From assembly GCF_014640295.1 (NCBI RefSeq), contig NZ_BMGR01000008.1, positions 62,001 through 126,000 on the forward strand: DNA of 64,000 nucleotides, written 5' to 3'. Both the position numbers and the translations under genes were made by a program. Of this stretch, positions 34,939-44,162 are shown one piece after another (position 1 is the stretch's first letter; the number at the start of each line of letters is the position of its first letter). The stretch comes from Paenibacillus abyssi. Its GTDB lineage: Bacteria > Bacillota > Bacilli > Paenibacillales > Paenibacillaceae. Below the pieces are notes generated by a model, which saw nothing but the letters and a program-made list of their open reading frames with translations, did no database searches and had not been told where the DNA came from.

Positions 34939-36240
34939 TTGTCATCATTCCTACATCGTGCAGTCATCGTTTTTGTATTATCTGTTGTCAGTATTTTTTC
35001 ATTACCTTTAAGCCCCGTCTCAGCGGCAGTGCCTGAAAAAACATTCATGCTGAAAGCATCTGGTAAAACCGTATTGCTTCCGCAGGTTTTCGTGAAAGGA
35101 ACCCCGATGATACCGCTATCCGCATCCAAGCAATTTGGTGTGCGAATTGTGGAAAACAAAAAAAAGAAAACCTATAAAACAATGCAGGGCAAGCATTGGG
35201 TCCTATTTAAATTAAACAGCAAAAACTTTACTGTGCCCACGTTCAAAGATGAACTTCCGCAGCCGGCACAGTTGATCAAAAAAGAGGTTTATATCCCGCT
35301 TGAGGTGTTCGGTTATGTGATCAATTCCAAACGGATGGTTATCGCTGATTCTTACTTCGAATCGCTTGACTCCAGCCGCTGGACACCGGAAAGAGAAGCG
35401 TCGCAGATGGCCTTAAAAGGACAGAAATTGAAGCCGGAGATTTATATCGACCGCAAGGCGGTACCGTTTAAAACAAAACCCGTCATCAAAGGGGAAATCG
35501 CTTATTTTCCGATCAAAGATTTTTCTGAATATATTGGCGGTCAAGTGACGGAGGACCCGAAGAACGGTACAGTAACCATTGTTTTTCACAATAACGAGTT
35601 AATCTACACCGAAGGGATTCCGACCGTTAAGCATCGCGAGCTGAGCGGCTCGTTTGACTGGGTTCGAAATGAGTTTCCGATGCCGAATCATGAACCTGTC
35701 AAACGGATAAACGGCGTTTTTATGATCCCTCATACTTCGCTCCCCAATATGATGCGTATGAGTACAGTGGACAATCTTCATTATGGCGGCATTGATATGG
35801 TGGTCAACGGACATTTGCTATTTGAAAGACAGGTGTTCTATACCTATAAATCCGAGAGCTTCAGCTATGAATTAGATGAGAACGGTAATGAAATCACGGA
35901 TCCTGACCTTTATATGAGTTTCGGAAACAGCAAAGCGACATTCATTTCCATACAGAAAGAATCCTATACAACAAAAGATAAGGGCACGCAATTCTGGACA
36001 GCTATGGCCAGAGAAGAAAAGGTGAACGGAAAAATACGAAGACAGGAGATCGAGTTCAACCCTACCCTCGAAAATGGCATGGCTGTAGGCTTCCTGAACT
36101 ATAAAGTAGAGATATACGATAAAACAGGCAGCTCCAGAATCGAAAAAGAGGTAACGTCCTTTGTGAAAGTACCATTGAAAGACGGCCTTCCTAATTTTAC
36201 ATGGGATGAAGCGATGAAAGCGCTGGGCGTTGCTAAGTGA
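34939..36240 (+). CDS. Secreted stalk-domain (copper amine oxidase N-like) protein
   Basis: A 433-residue exported protein of unknown function. A signal peptide (about residues 1-28, ending near SPVSA) precedes two copper-amine-oxidase-like stalk domains: one with VFVKGTPMIPLSASKQFGV, the second at IYIDRKAVPFKTKP...IAYFPIKDFSEYIGG. These domains are common in Paenibacillus surface proteins and do not bind copper. The rest is unrecognised. Start choice: AGGAGG at 34925-34930 favours TTG at 34939 (or 34936) over the ATG at 34888, which overlaps a -10 box and has no ribosome site. Confidence 0.75.
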   Translation: MSSFLHRAVIVFVLSVVSIFSLPLSPVSAAVPEKTFMLKASGKTVLLPQVFVKGTPMIPLSASKQFGVRIVENKKKKTYKTMQGKHWVLFKLNSKNFTVPTFKDELPQPAQLIKKEVYIPLEVFGYVINSKRMVIADSYFESLDSSRWTPEREASQMALKGQKLKPEIYIDRKAVPFKTKPVIKGEIAYFPIKDFSEYIGGQVTEDPKNGTVTIVFHNNELIYTEGIPTVKHRELSGSFDWVRNEFPMPNHEPVKRINGVFMIPHTSLPNMMRMSTVDNLHYGGIDMVVNGHLLFERQVFYTYKSESFSYELDENGNEITDPDLYMSFGNSKATFISIQKESYTTKDKGTQFWTAMAREEKVNGKIRRQEIEFNPTLENGMAVGFLNYKVEIYDKTGSSRIEKEVTSFVKVPLKDGLPNFTWDEAMKALGVAK

Positions 36241-36284
36241 CTATGGCATGAGAAAAATTGAAAAAAGCTTGAGAGATCAAGCTG

Positions 36285-36324
36285 ACAAAACAGCCGCCGA
36301 CATTTAGCCTGGCGGCTGTTTTGT
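36285..36324 (+). terminator. Terminator of the stalk-domain gene
   Basis: Fourteen-bp stem (36285-36298 and 36311-36324) ending in TTTTGT. It could also work on the minus strand. Confidence 0.75.
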
Positions 36325-36420
36325 GCTCCGTCACGACATGGTCGTTGTGCCAAGAGCTGAGGCGGAGGCCTTTATCGTACGGCGGGCAGACCGTTCGTTC
36401 GAATATACCTTGCAGCCCGC

Positions 36421-36603
36421 GGTCCGCGGCAGCATACCCCCAATTGTTGTTGAGCGTGATACAGCTTCCCATGGGATTGGGGAGCCGTTGTCATCGGTTA
36501 CCCCTTCAGGAGGAATAATCTGCTCCGGCGAAGCAAAATCACCGGCATAAACGGAAGGCTCACTCGTATAAATACTGCCGCCCTGTTCTCCGCTTGCCTC
36601 CAA
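36421..36603 (-). pseudogene. GH29 alpha-L-fucosidase gene fragment
   Basis: The minus strand matches the intact fucosidase gene at 40770-40953 nearly base for base, with one missing base near 36465 that shifts the frame. The encoded piece includes GGSIYTSEPSVYAGDFASPE and IIPPEGVTDDNGSPIPWEA, almost identical to the intact protein. It has no start or catalytic part and is a relic of a duplicated fucosidase gene. Confidence 0.85.
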
Positions 36604-36645
36604 ACGCTGGTGGAGCAGAATCATAAGAACAGCCGGCAGTCCAAT
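36604..36645 (+). pseudogene. Fragment of the AraC-type membrane regulator gene
   Basis: These 42 bases match 41989-42030, inside the regulator gene divergent from the intact fucosidase, at 38 of 42 positions and on the same strand. They abut the fucosidase fragment directly, so the duplicated divergent gene pair has lost about 1 kb spanning both starts. Confidence 0.7.
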
Positions 36646-36650
36646 AATGA

Positions 36651-37636
36651 GTGGGTTAAGCTTTGCTACCAGTTCAATCTCGTTCTTCTTTGCATAGGTC
36701 AGATAATCTTTCTCGGAGTATGCGGCATCCCCAATGACGGTGCTAACCTGCATGCCGGCCGCTTGGCTTTTCTCAATCAGGGTTTATAATTTCTTGCCGT
36801 CGTTCTTCTCGCCAGTTGTTATTACCGCGCGGCTGCAATAATGCGTTCTTCCGTCATCGCCAGATGTGTATTCAAAAAGGCGGAGTCCGCGCTCTTGTAT
36901 CCTACGCGCGCATCCGGGTCGGCAGCAAGAAGAAGCTGCTCGACGTCATCCTCCACCGTCTCCCTCAGGAGATTCAGCGGTTCCGTAATCTTGCACCTGC
37001 GCGATCCCCGACTTAGTTTTGATGAAGGTGATGAGTTTTTGACAATACGCGATTTTGTCCGCCAGCACATCGTTTGTGTTCTTGGCGGGCATGCGGACTT
37101 TAACCGACTCATCCACGCCGTACACAGCTTTCCTCAGCTTCTTCGCCCGGTCCTGCAAGATTTCCCGCGGCGACTTCTGGTTATATCGTGCTTTCGTGTA
37201 GGTCGCGTCTACGATAATAGAAGTGCTCTTCAAGATCACTTTCCCGATGCGGGTTATACCGTCTTAGTAATGAGCTGTCCAAGAGATTAATGTCCTTTAA
37301 CCGCAGCTTGCGGAATTTCGTCAGAGAGCTCGGATCGATTAGCGGATCTTCCGGCGCATGCCGAGAAAGTATTACGACAGATCATACCGCGAACGCTCGA
37401 CGATGTCGACGTCCGACAACTCGAAGATGACTTTCAGCAACAAGTACTTAAACATGCGAATAGGGTCGATTGCATTACGGCCGTTATCCAGGCAATACTT
37501 ATCTTGCAGTTCCTCATATATAAAGGAAAAATTAACCAGTTTGTTGATCCGACGCAGCATATTGTCTTTTGGGTACGACGATGTTATACAGATCCGCATA
37601 TGGACTTAGCATCAGGGTTTGTTGTTGTCGTATCAT
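36651..37636 (-). pseudogene. IS1182-type transposase pseudogene
   Basis: Reading from 37636 on the minus strand, pieces of one DDE transposase appear in order but in different frames: MIRQQQTLMLSPYADLYNIV, then MLRRINKLVNFSFIYEELQD and NGRNAIDPIRMFKYLLLK, STSIIVDATYTKARYN, ADPDARVGYKSADSAF, EERIIAAA, and VSTVIGDAAYSEKDYLTYAK ending at VAKLNP. At least four frameshifts or stops interrupt it; the first is an extra A near 37570. The 3' end is cut off where the regulator and fucosidase fragments begin. Confidence 0.85.
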
Positions 37637-37674
37637 TCGCTCACCTGCTCTCTGAGATACCTTAATTATAAACG

Positions 37675-37721
37675 AGAAAAGGTATAGTCTCTTCAATTTC
37701 TTAAGTGACTGTACCTTTTCT
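37675..37721. repeat. Inverted repeat upstream of the IS1182 transposase
   Basis: Fifteen-bp arms (37675-37689 and 37707-37721) with one wobble position, between the transposase start and the putative element end. Such hairpins block transcription entering the element. Confidence 0.55.
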
Positions 37722-37729
37722 GTAATACG

Positions 37730-37747
37730 GACTTTTTCAGTGGCCTC
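37730..37747. repeat. Candidate IS1182 outer end
   Basis: GACTTTTTCAGTGGCCTC resembles the terminal repeat of many IS1182-family elements. The opposite end is missing, so this cannot be confirmed by pairing. Confidence 0.4.
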
Positions 37748-38188
37748 TGATTCTGCCGCGGGATTTTTGCGATATGCATTGGAATTATCCAGATTCCTAG
37801 TATTATATCCTTCGTAACCGAGAGCGCGGGAGCGCCATCGCAAAACGAAGCGAGGCGGTCGGTTTTTGTTGTCGAATCGGCTGAAATTAACCAATTGCGG
37901 ACTCTTTTCGCCAAGCGCGGTTTTTGTGAGAAAATACGCTCATATGTTATACTTCTAGTAATCGATAAGGCATCTTCTTATCGGATCATTATAGCTAAAA
38001 ACAGAAGGAGAAACGATTGTCGTTGGATCTTTGAAGGTATAAAAGATGGTTGGTCGCTTTGTCCCTATTTGCAGCTTTCGAATTGAAGTTAAGCTCGATC
38101 GTTACAATGGAAATGAGTGTTCCAACGCGTGTACAGCTGGTTTCGGCCAACCGTACAACTATGAATCTAATTTAATTCTGATTATTGT
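37748..38188. other. Intergenic region after the IS remnant
   Basis: No gene recognised. Open frames of 60-130 codons exist, but one runs through a strong terminator and none has family resemblance or a good ribosome site. Confidence 0.4.
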
Positions 38189-38236
38189 AAAACAGCTGGG
38201 CAGGAGTTATTTCTGCTCCGCTGTTTTATTTTTTTG
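38189..38236 (+). terminator. Rho-independent terminator
   Basis: Stem AAAACAGC (38189-38196) with GCTGTTTT (38220-38227) plus inner GGAG/CTCC pairing, followed by a long T-rich tract. The gene it served is no longer recognisable. Confidence 0.7.
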
Positions 38237-38271
38237 GCTGGCTGCAGGGTTGTATAAAGGTGGAAAGTTCG

Positions 38272-38433
38272 ATGTCGAAAAAGGGTATTCATCTGAATTG
38301 TGGAATAAGTCTATTGGACTACTTTTTCAGCAAAGCTTCTCTGATTGCATCCGATTATGCAAGCATTTCTACAAGAGAACCAGTTATGGAAGAGGATTAT
38401 CAGTGGAAATCAAAGTTCTTTCATCATGAGTAA
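38272..38433 (+). CDS. Small hypothetical protein, 53 residues
   Basis: An open frame from ATG 38272 to TAA 38433, with AAAGGTGG exactly 8 nt upstream. The product starts MSKKGIHLNCGISLLDYFFS and is rich in Ser, Lys and aromatic residues; no signal peptide, membrane helix or known motif is seen. Its stop overlaps the ribosome site of the stalk-domain gene starting 13 nt later, so it could be coupled to it. The good ribosome site and spacing support it; lack of any recognised family argues for caution. Confidence 0.45.
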   Translation: MSKKGIHLNCGISLLDYFFSKASLIASDYASISTREPVMEEDYQWKSKFFHHE

Positions 38434-38445
38434 AGGGGAATAATA

Positions 38446-40170
38446 TTGAAAAAATACGCACGGATTCTATTATTCACAGTTATGACGGTAAGTGCAGCGT
38501 TCGCTGCAGGCGGGGAGAATTCCGCATCGGCGTCGCCTGCTGCATCGGCGCAGGTGCAGGCGGTTCCCGCCGCTTCAGAGGTGTTCATAAACGGGCAAGA
38601 AGTAAAGTTTGATGCCTACAATATTAATGGCAACAACTATTTCAAATTGCGCGATCTGGCCAAAGCTTTGGACGGTACAGGCAAGAGCTTCGCTGTGGAT
38701 TGGGACAGCGCGGGCAATCGGATAAACCTGCTGCCGGGCCAAGCCTACAAACCGGTAGGCGGGGAACTTGCCGTATTGGAGCGGCTGGACAAGAAAAAAG
38801 CGACAGTTGCCGCATCCGGTATATTGGTGAACGGCCGCCAGGTGGCATTAACCGCGTACAATATCGGGGGCAATAATTATTTCAAGCTGCGCGATCTCAG
38901 CCGGCAGTTGGACTTTCCCGTTACGTGGCGATCCTATGATAATACGATCCAGATTATTACATACCCGAATGTATCCGTCACGGCCGTAAATGCGGTGGCG
39001 CAGGCCAGGACGAGCGCCGATTATTACTACTCCAATTGGTTCAGGCCTTCAGAGCGATATTTGTTCAGGACGGGAGACCGTATAAATCTGTTAGAGATTA
39101 AGGATCAGACGATCTACATCCAGCAGTTTGCGGCAGATTTCTCGAAGCTGGAGGAGACAACGGTCCGCATGGAGCTGCCGCTGTTCGGCGGCTTCCATAT
39201 GGACGATGACGGCAATTATTATATCGTTTACGGTCAGGAGAACATGGAAGAGTCGGATGACAAGACCGTGTACCGGGTTGTTAAATACGATGCTTCGTGG
39301 ACCAATACCGGTCAAGCGGATATCACAGGTGTTTATGTTTCCCGGCCGTTCGACGGCAGCAATCTGACCATGGACAGCAGCGGCGGAAAGCTGGTCATCC
39401 ATTCCGCAAGGCTGCGGTATGTGACGCCAGATGACGGCCTTCGCCATCAGTCGAACATCAGCTTTCTGATCGACACCGGCAGTATGGCCGTGCTTCAGAA
39501 GGGCGGGCAATGGCCGGACAACCATGTCAGCCACTCCTTCGCCACTTACGTCAGATTCGATGGCGACCGGATCGTCTACGCCGACCATGGCGATGCATAT
39601 CCGCGCGGATTCGTGCTGCAGGTTGAAGAGTACGGGTCAATCACGAAGACCATTGATCTCGCACTCTTTCCCGGCAATACCGGCGATAACTATACGGGAG
39701 CCTACTTGGGCGGACTGGAGAGCTCGGCCTCGAACTATTTGGTCGCCGGCTCCAACAGTGTATTCACGTACCCCGCATACCGGAGCAGCCAGAATGTGTT
39801 CTTAAGCGTCGTGCCGAAGACGGCGCATAACATCATGGACGTTAAGACAGTGATGCTGACCGATCATCCCGCTAATTCCGATATCCGGATCCGTGAAACG
39901 CATCTGAGCCGAGTGAATGAGAATAAATTCGTACTCTTATGGAGGGAATATCACGAAAATACGAGTGATCAGGCATTATACTACGCGGTTGTGGACGGTC
40001 AGGGCGAGATTCTGCAGAAGCCGGTGAAGCTGGCCGGTGTACCGTCACCAGGCAATATGACGCCGCTTGTGCAGGGCAATACGCTGACATGGTACTTCTC
40101 GGTTTCGGACACCCGAGGCCGCTCGAACAGGCAGAACGTAATCGAATTTTACACGCTGAAAGTCGATTAA
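38446..40170 (+). CDS. Secreted stalk-domain protein with C-terminal propeller-like region
   Basis: A 574-residue exported protein. A signal peptide (about 1-30) is followed by an Ala/Ser-rich linker and two copper-amine-oxidase-like stalk motifs, each with the core YNINGNNYFKLRDLAKALD or YNIGGNNYFKLRDLSRQLD (about residues 45-105 and 125-180). The remaining 390 residues are beta-rich with repeated Asp-Gly turns (DDDGNYYIVYGQEN, VRFDGDRIVYADHGD), which fits a beta-propeller. Start is TTG with AAAGGGG 8 nt upstream. Function unknown; a cell-surface role is likely. Confidence 0.85.
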   Translation: MKKYARILLFTVMTVSAAFAAGGENSASASPAASAQVQAVPAASEVFINGQEVKFDAYNINGNNYFKLRDLAKALDGTGKSFAVDWDSAGNRINLLPGQAYKPVGGELAVLERLDKKKATVAASGILVNGRQVALTAYNIGGNNYFKLRDLSRQLDFPVTWRSYDNTIQIITYPNVSVTAVNAVAQARTSADYYYSNWFRPSERYLFRTGDRINLLEIKDQTIYIQQFAADFSKLEETTVRMELPLFGGFHMDDDGNYYIVYGQENMEESDDKTVYRVVKYDASWTNTGQADITGVYVSRPFDGSNLTMDSSGGKLVIHSARLRYVTPDDGLRHQSNISFLIDTGSMAVLQKGGQWPDNHVSHSFATYVRFDGDRIVYADHGDAYPRGFVLQVEEYGSITKTIDLALFPGNTGDNYTGAYLGGLESSASNYLVAGSNSVFTYPAYRSSQNVFLSVVPKTAHNIMDVKTVMLTDHPANSDIRIRETHLSRVNENKFVLLWREYHENTSDQALYYAVVDGQGEILQKPVKLAGVPSPGNMTPLVQGNTLTWYFSVSDTRGRSNRQNVIEFYTLKVD

Positions 40171-40224
40171 CCGTTTCGGGATGCAGCTGCTGCCAGCTAT
40201 GAGTCGTGCCAGCATTTACGAACA

Positions 40225-40264
40225 AAACAGCCTTATGCAGGAGCGATTCCCGATAAGGCTGTTT
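40225..40264. terminator. Bidirectional terminator between convergent genes
   Basis: Twelve-bp stem (40225-40236 and 40253-40264) between the stalk-protein and fucosidase 3' ends, with T-rich flanks on both strands. Confidence 0.7.
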
Positions 40265-40296
40265 CTCATGAGGAAAGGTTCTCCTCTTGCTGTTAT

Positions 40297-41625
40297 TTAT
40301 AATAAATCCAGTTCCAGCCGAATGACGGTGTTCCGGGCATCGGGCAGCGGATAGGTCATATGCTCGGGCCGGGCAAAGTTCACAAATGCATCATCAGGGA
40401 AATGTGAAGCATTCCATGGCCGGGATAAGAATACCTCCGATCCGTCGGCGAGCAGGGCGGCTCTGCTCACTTTCCCCGCCAAACCGCTCAGATTGATCGG
40501 GCCGATGCTTTCCTCGAAAATGTGAGCGTAGAGCGTGCTGCCAATCTGCGTATAACGTCCCCATTCGGGCTTGGGAAAGTCCGCTTGGCTGCAGCCATAG
40601 ATGCTGTCGCCGTTTAACGCGATCCAGTTCCCGACCTCGGCTAAGATATCGAGCGATTCCTGCGGAATTTCTCCCCTGGCATTCGGGCCGACATTCAGCA
40701 GCAGATTGCCGTTCTTGCTAACGCATTCCACCAACTTGCGAATGACGGTGGCTGCGGATTTGTAGGTACGGTCCGCGGCTGCGTACCCCCAGTTGTTGTT
40801 AAGCGTAATACAGGCTTCCCACGGGATAGGAGAGCCGTTGTTGTCAGTAACGCCCTCGGGAGGAATAATCTGCTCCGGCGAGGCGAAATCGCCGGCATAT
40901 ATGGAAGGCTCGCTCGTATAAATGCTGCCTCCGTGCTCTCCGCTCGCCTCCAGGCGGTTATCGATTACGATATGCGGCTGAAGCGAGCGGATCATACTCA
41001 TCAACTCGGTTGCCCGCCAGGTCTCACCGGCCATGTTGTCGTAGGAGAAGTCGAACCACATAATATCCAGCTTCCCGTAATTTGTCAGCAGCTCGCGCAC
41101 CTGTCCGTGAAGATAGTCGACATAGCGGTGGAAGTTGCCCATATCTCTTTTATAGGCTTCGTTATTGCGCATTGGATGAACGCGGTCGCCATAGGCCGGA
41201 TAGTCCTCGTGATGCCAGTCGATCAGGGAGTAGTAGAGGCCGACCTTCAGGCCCTCCTCGCGGAACGCATCGAGGAATTCCCTGACCAAGTCGCGGCCCG
41301 CCTTCGTGTTTGTTGCTTTGTAATCTGTCAATTCGCTGTCGAACAGGCAGAAGCCGTCGTGATGCTTGGCCGTCAGCACGGCGTATTTCATACCGGCCTG
41401 TCTGGCGGCCTTAGCCCATTCCCGGGGGTTGTAACGGTCCGGGTTGAACTGCTCGAAATAAGGCTGGTAATCCTCCACGCTCAGCTGCTCAACACTGCGC
41501 ACCCATTCTCCCCTGGCGGGAATGGCATAAAGCCCCCAGTGAACAAACATGCCGAAGCGGTCATTGCGGAACCAATGGGTGCGCTCATTTCTTTCCTTGA
41601 CAGGATCTTGCAAGACAGTGTCCAT
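40297..41625 (-). CDS. GH29 alpha-L-fucosidase
   Basis: A 442-residue cytoplasmic glycosidase expected to release L-fucose from fucosyl oligosaccharides by retention. The (beta/alpha)8 barrel carries the family segments FGMFVHWGLYAIPARGEW, AKHHDGFCLFDS and the nucleophile Asp192 in DIMWFDFSY; an SKNGNLLLNVGPNARGEIP segment closes the barrel, and a short C-terminal beta domain follows. GGGAGGT lies before the ATG. It is divergent from the AraC-type regulator at 41899, which probably controls it. A fragment of a second copy survives at 36421-36603. Confidence 0.95.
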   Translation of the reverse strand: MDTVLQDPVKERNERTHWFRNDRFGMFVHWGLYAIPARGEWVRSVEQLSVEDYQPYFEQFNPDRYNPREWAKAARQAGMKYAVLTAKHHDGFCLFDSELTDYKATNTKAGRDLVREFLDAFREEGLKVGLYYSLIDWHHEDYPAYGDRVHPMRNNEAYKRDMGNFHRYVDYLHGQVRELLTNYGKLDIMWFDFSYDNMAGETWRATELMSMIRSLQPHIVIDNRLEASGEHGGSIYTSEPSIYAGDFASPEQIIPPEGVTDNNGSPIPWEACITLNNNWGYAAADRTYKSAATVIRKLVECVSKNGNLLLNVGPNARGEIPQESLDILAEVGNWIALNGDSIYGCSQADFPKPEWGRYTQIGSTLYAHIFEESIGPINLSGLAGKVSRAALLADGSEVFLSRPWNASHFPDDAFVNFARPEHMTYPLPDARNTVIRLELDLL

Positions 41626-41898
41626 TTTATTTACCTCCCGATAGGCTGGATTGTCAATCCTTCCCTATCAGTGTATCAACGATCGGCCTCACCGGACAGG
41701 GATAAGCCTAATCTGGAAGGGTATAATATTAACTTTCTCGAATCACAATCTTAGCTTTGTCCCCATATAGATTAGCTTTTTACCTATAAATTCACGTTGC
41801 GGATGAATATAATGATAAAACATTCGTACATCAGCCTATCATTTTTGTATGCGCTTTCTCAGAGGCTTGTCAAATTCCTGAAAAGGAATGGTGCAAAA
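41626..41898. promoter_or_regulatory. Divergent promoter region, fucosidase and regulator
   Basis: The 270-bp space should hold promoters for both directions. A TATAAT at 41722-41727 could be the -10 of the plus-strand regulator, but its -35 is weak, which fits an activator-dependent promoter. No operator palindrome was recognised. Confidence 0.4.
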
Positions 41899-44103
41899 AT
41901 GAATAAGTCTTGGCTTCGCAAAATGATCTGGTCGTATATTCCGATTTTCCTCATCCTTTTTTCCTTCGCCTATTTCATGTTCTTCCAGACACTGGTGGAG
42001 CAGAACGAAAAGAACAGCCGGCAGTCCAATGAAAGCTTTGCCAACCAGCTGCTGCTGTCCGTCGACGTCTCTCTGAAATCCGTCGATCATATGATCATCC
42101 GCGAAATGATGAACAACAAGCCGTTGACGGATTTTTTTGACGGCCATGATGATGTTTATCTGAAATACCAGGTAGCCAAGAGATTGACGGTGCTCAAGCA
42201 GGAAGTGCCGCTGATCGATTCCTTTTATTTGGTGCGGTTCAGCGACCAGCTCGTCTACAACGGCAATGTCATTGGCAATATCGAGCAGTTTGAAGATTTC
42301 GCGTTCATACAGAAGATGCGCAACCGGGAGGTGAAATCCCCTTGGACCGATGTCAGAACCTACCGGGAATTTTCTTTCCAGAATAAAAAAGATGTGATCA
42401 GCCTCGTGCATCATGTGCCGCCCGGCCCGGGCTCGGAAGGGCTGTTCGTCATCAATATCAGCGCCGCCTCCCTGCAGGAGCTGGTCACAGGGATGTACGA
42501 TGTGGATAAAGCGTTCGTGGATATCTATGATCGTAACGGCATACCGCTTTTCAGGCAGGCGGGGGAGGCGGAACAGAAGGAAGTGCTGACCCGCATCCAT
42601 TCGCAATATACAGGTTGGACTGTAGAGAGCGGCGTATACCGGGGTGAAATCATGGGCTTAGCCGCAAGTCTGTCGGGCGTCTGGATGCTTCTGGGTGTAC
42701 TTGTTTTTATTGCCGGCGTCGTATCCATCATCTACATCACACGCAAAAATTACAAACCGCTGGAAGATCTGATCATGCTGGTCCATGACAAGCTGCTGCA
42801 CGGCAAGGATGCGCTGGGCAGCCTCTCGGTTAACGAGTTCGCATTCATTGAATCGGCAATCAACAAACTTGCCGAGAAATCGAAGACCTTCGAGAAGGAG
42901 TTCGAAAATGCGGCTCTTCATAAGCGGAAAAACTTCTTCAATGATTTGGCCTTCTCAAGCGGAGGCCTGTATGCCTATACGGACAGCCTTCCCTTGCCTC
43001 CATATAACCGAATTAAGGTTTTCGTTATTGAAATCGACAACCCTGAGCAATTATTCTGCCGTTATAAAGCCCCTGACCAATCGTTATTTAAATTTGTGCT
43101 TAGCGGCGTCGCCAACGAAATGTTCGATCAGCATGATGGCCGGATTTGGCTGGAGTGGACATCACAGCTGCAACTGACCGGCATGGTATTTATGAGCGAG
43201 CAGCCTGACACCGGCATATCCGACATCTGCGAGAGCATTATTGCATGGGTGAGCAATAATCTGAAATTTACCGTGACGATCGGGCTGGGCGAGTCGGCCG
43301 ATTCGCTGGAAGACGCGGATGTATCCTACAAGGAGGCCGCTGAAGCGTTGAAGTTCAAGGCGGCGCTTGGCCATAATCGAATCATTACGATTCAGGAAGC
43401 CAGACAATCGGCCGACAAGAATACGAATAATAAGCATCTACAGGCCATTCACAGCCTGGTGCAGCGTTTCCGGTTAAATGAGGAGAATTGGCCGGGTGAC
43501 TTCAGGCTTGTCTTTGACGGGTACAGGGAATGCTGTCTGTCCAAGAATAAGATCATCGAGCTGAGCCATTATCTGGTCGCGCATATGGATCTTCATATTT
43601 CGCAAATTTCCAAAGACTATTACGCAATCTGGACGCAGACCGCACTGCCGGAGGCAAGGAGAATGATTGGGAGCTTTGATACGCTGGAAGAGCTTCAGCT
43701 TGGACTTTACAAGGTTTTGGAGGAGCTGGCGGAACGGTTAACCGCGCTTCGGGAGGGCCGGCAGTACCATCAGCTGATGCAGAACGTGAAGGCGTATATT
43801 GAGTGTAATTATGCAAATCCGGATCTCTCGCTGGATTATCTGAGCGATAAATTCTCTATCAATCCCAAGTACTTAAGCCAACTGTTCAAGGAAGAATGCG
43901 GGGAGAACTTCCTCGAATTTCTGGCGGAGGTTCGGATTCAGCATGCCAAGAAATGGCTGGCGGAGCACGCGGACTCGATTCAGGATGTCGGCGAACGGGT
44001 CGGATATGTCAATGCGGCAACCTTCAGAAGGGTATTTCGCAGAGTCGAGGGCATCTCACCCATGGATTACCGCAAGCGCAGTGCGATGACAAGAACGGGC
44101 TGA
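41899..44103 (+). CDS. Membrane-bound AraC-type sensor-regulator (YesS-like)
   Basis: A 734-residue one-component regulator. TM1 at about residues 10-30, an extracytoplasmic Cache-like domain to about 250, TM2 at about 255-275, a cytoplasmic GGDEF-like/linker region and a C-terminal AraC helix-turn-helix (about 635-730) with DYLSDKFSINPKYLSQLF and GYVNAATFRRVFRRVEGISP. It joins signal detection and DNA binding in one protein. ATG at 41899 is preferred because AAAAGGA lies upstream and TM1 follows; an earlier in-frame ATG at 41797 lacks a ribosome site. It sits between the divergent fucosidase and the binding-protein operon. Confidence 0.9.
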   Translation: MNKSWLRKMIWSYIPIFLILFSFAYFMFFQTLVEQNEKNSRQSNESFANQLLLSVDVSLKSVDHMIIREMMNNKPLTDFFDGHDDVYLKYQVAKRLTVLKQEVPLIDSFYLVRFSDQLVYNGNVIGNIEQFEDFAFIQKMRNREVKSPWTDVRTYREFSFQNKKDVISLVHHVPPGPGSEGLFVINISAASLQELVTGMYDVDKAFVDIYDRNGIPLFRQAGEAEQKEVLTRIHSQYTGWTVESGVYRGEIMGLAASLSGVWMLLGVLVFIAGVVSIIYITRKNYKPLEDLIMLVHDKLLHGKDALGSLSVNEFAFIESAINKLAEKSKTFEKEFENAALHKRKNFFNDLAFSSGGLYAYTDSLPLPPYNRIKVFVIEIDNPEQLFCRYKAPDQSLFKFVLSGVANEMFDQHDGRIWLEWTSQLQLTGMVFMSEQPDTGISDICESIIAWVSNNLKFTVTIGLGESADSLEDADVSYKEAAEALKFKAALGHNRIITIQEARQSADKNTNNKHLQAIHSLVQRFRLNEENWPGDFRLVFDGYRECCLSKNKIIELSHYLVAHMDLHISQISKDYYAIWTQTALPEARRMIGSFDTLEELQLGLYKVLEELAERLTALREGRQYHQLMQNVKAYIECNYANPDLSLDYLSDKFSINPKYLSQLFKEECGENFLEFLAEVRIQHAKKWLAEHADSIQDVGERVGYVNAATFRRVFRRVEGISPMDYRKRSAMTRTG

Positions 44104-44162
44104 CCCCGGAACAGGCCGTTAAACCGCAAACCTGACAAAATCGGACGGGGAGGGACGCCACG

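Noticed and set aside
38046-38429. 127-codon frame before the stalk-domain gene
   Set aside because: It runs through a strong terminator hairpin and overlaps the better supported 53-codon frame.
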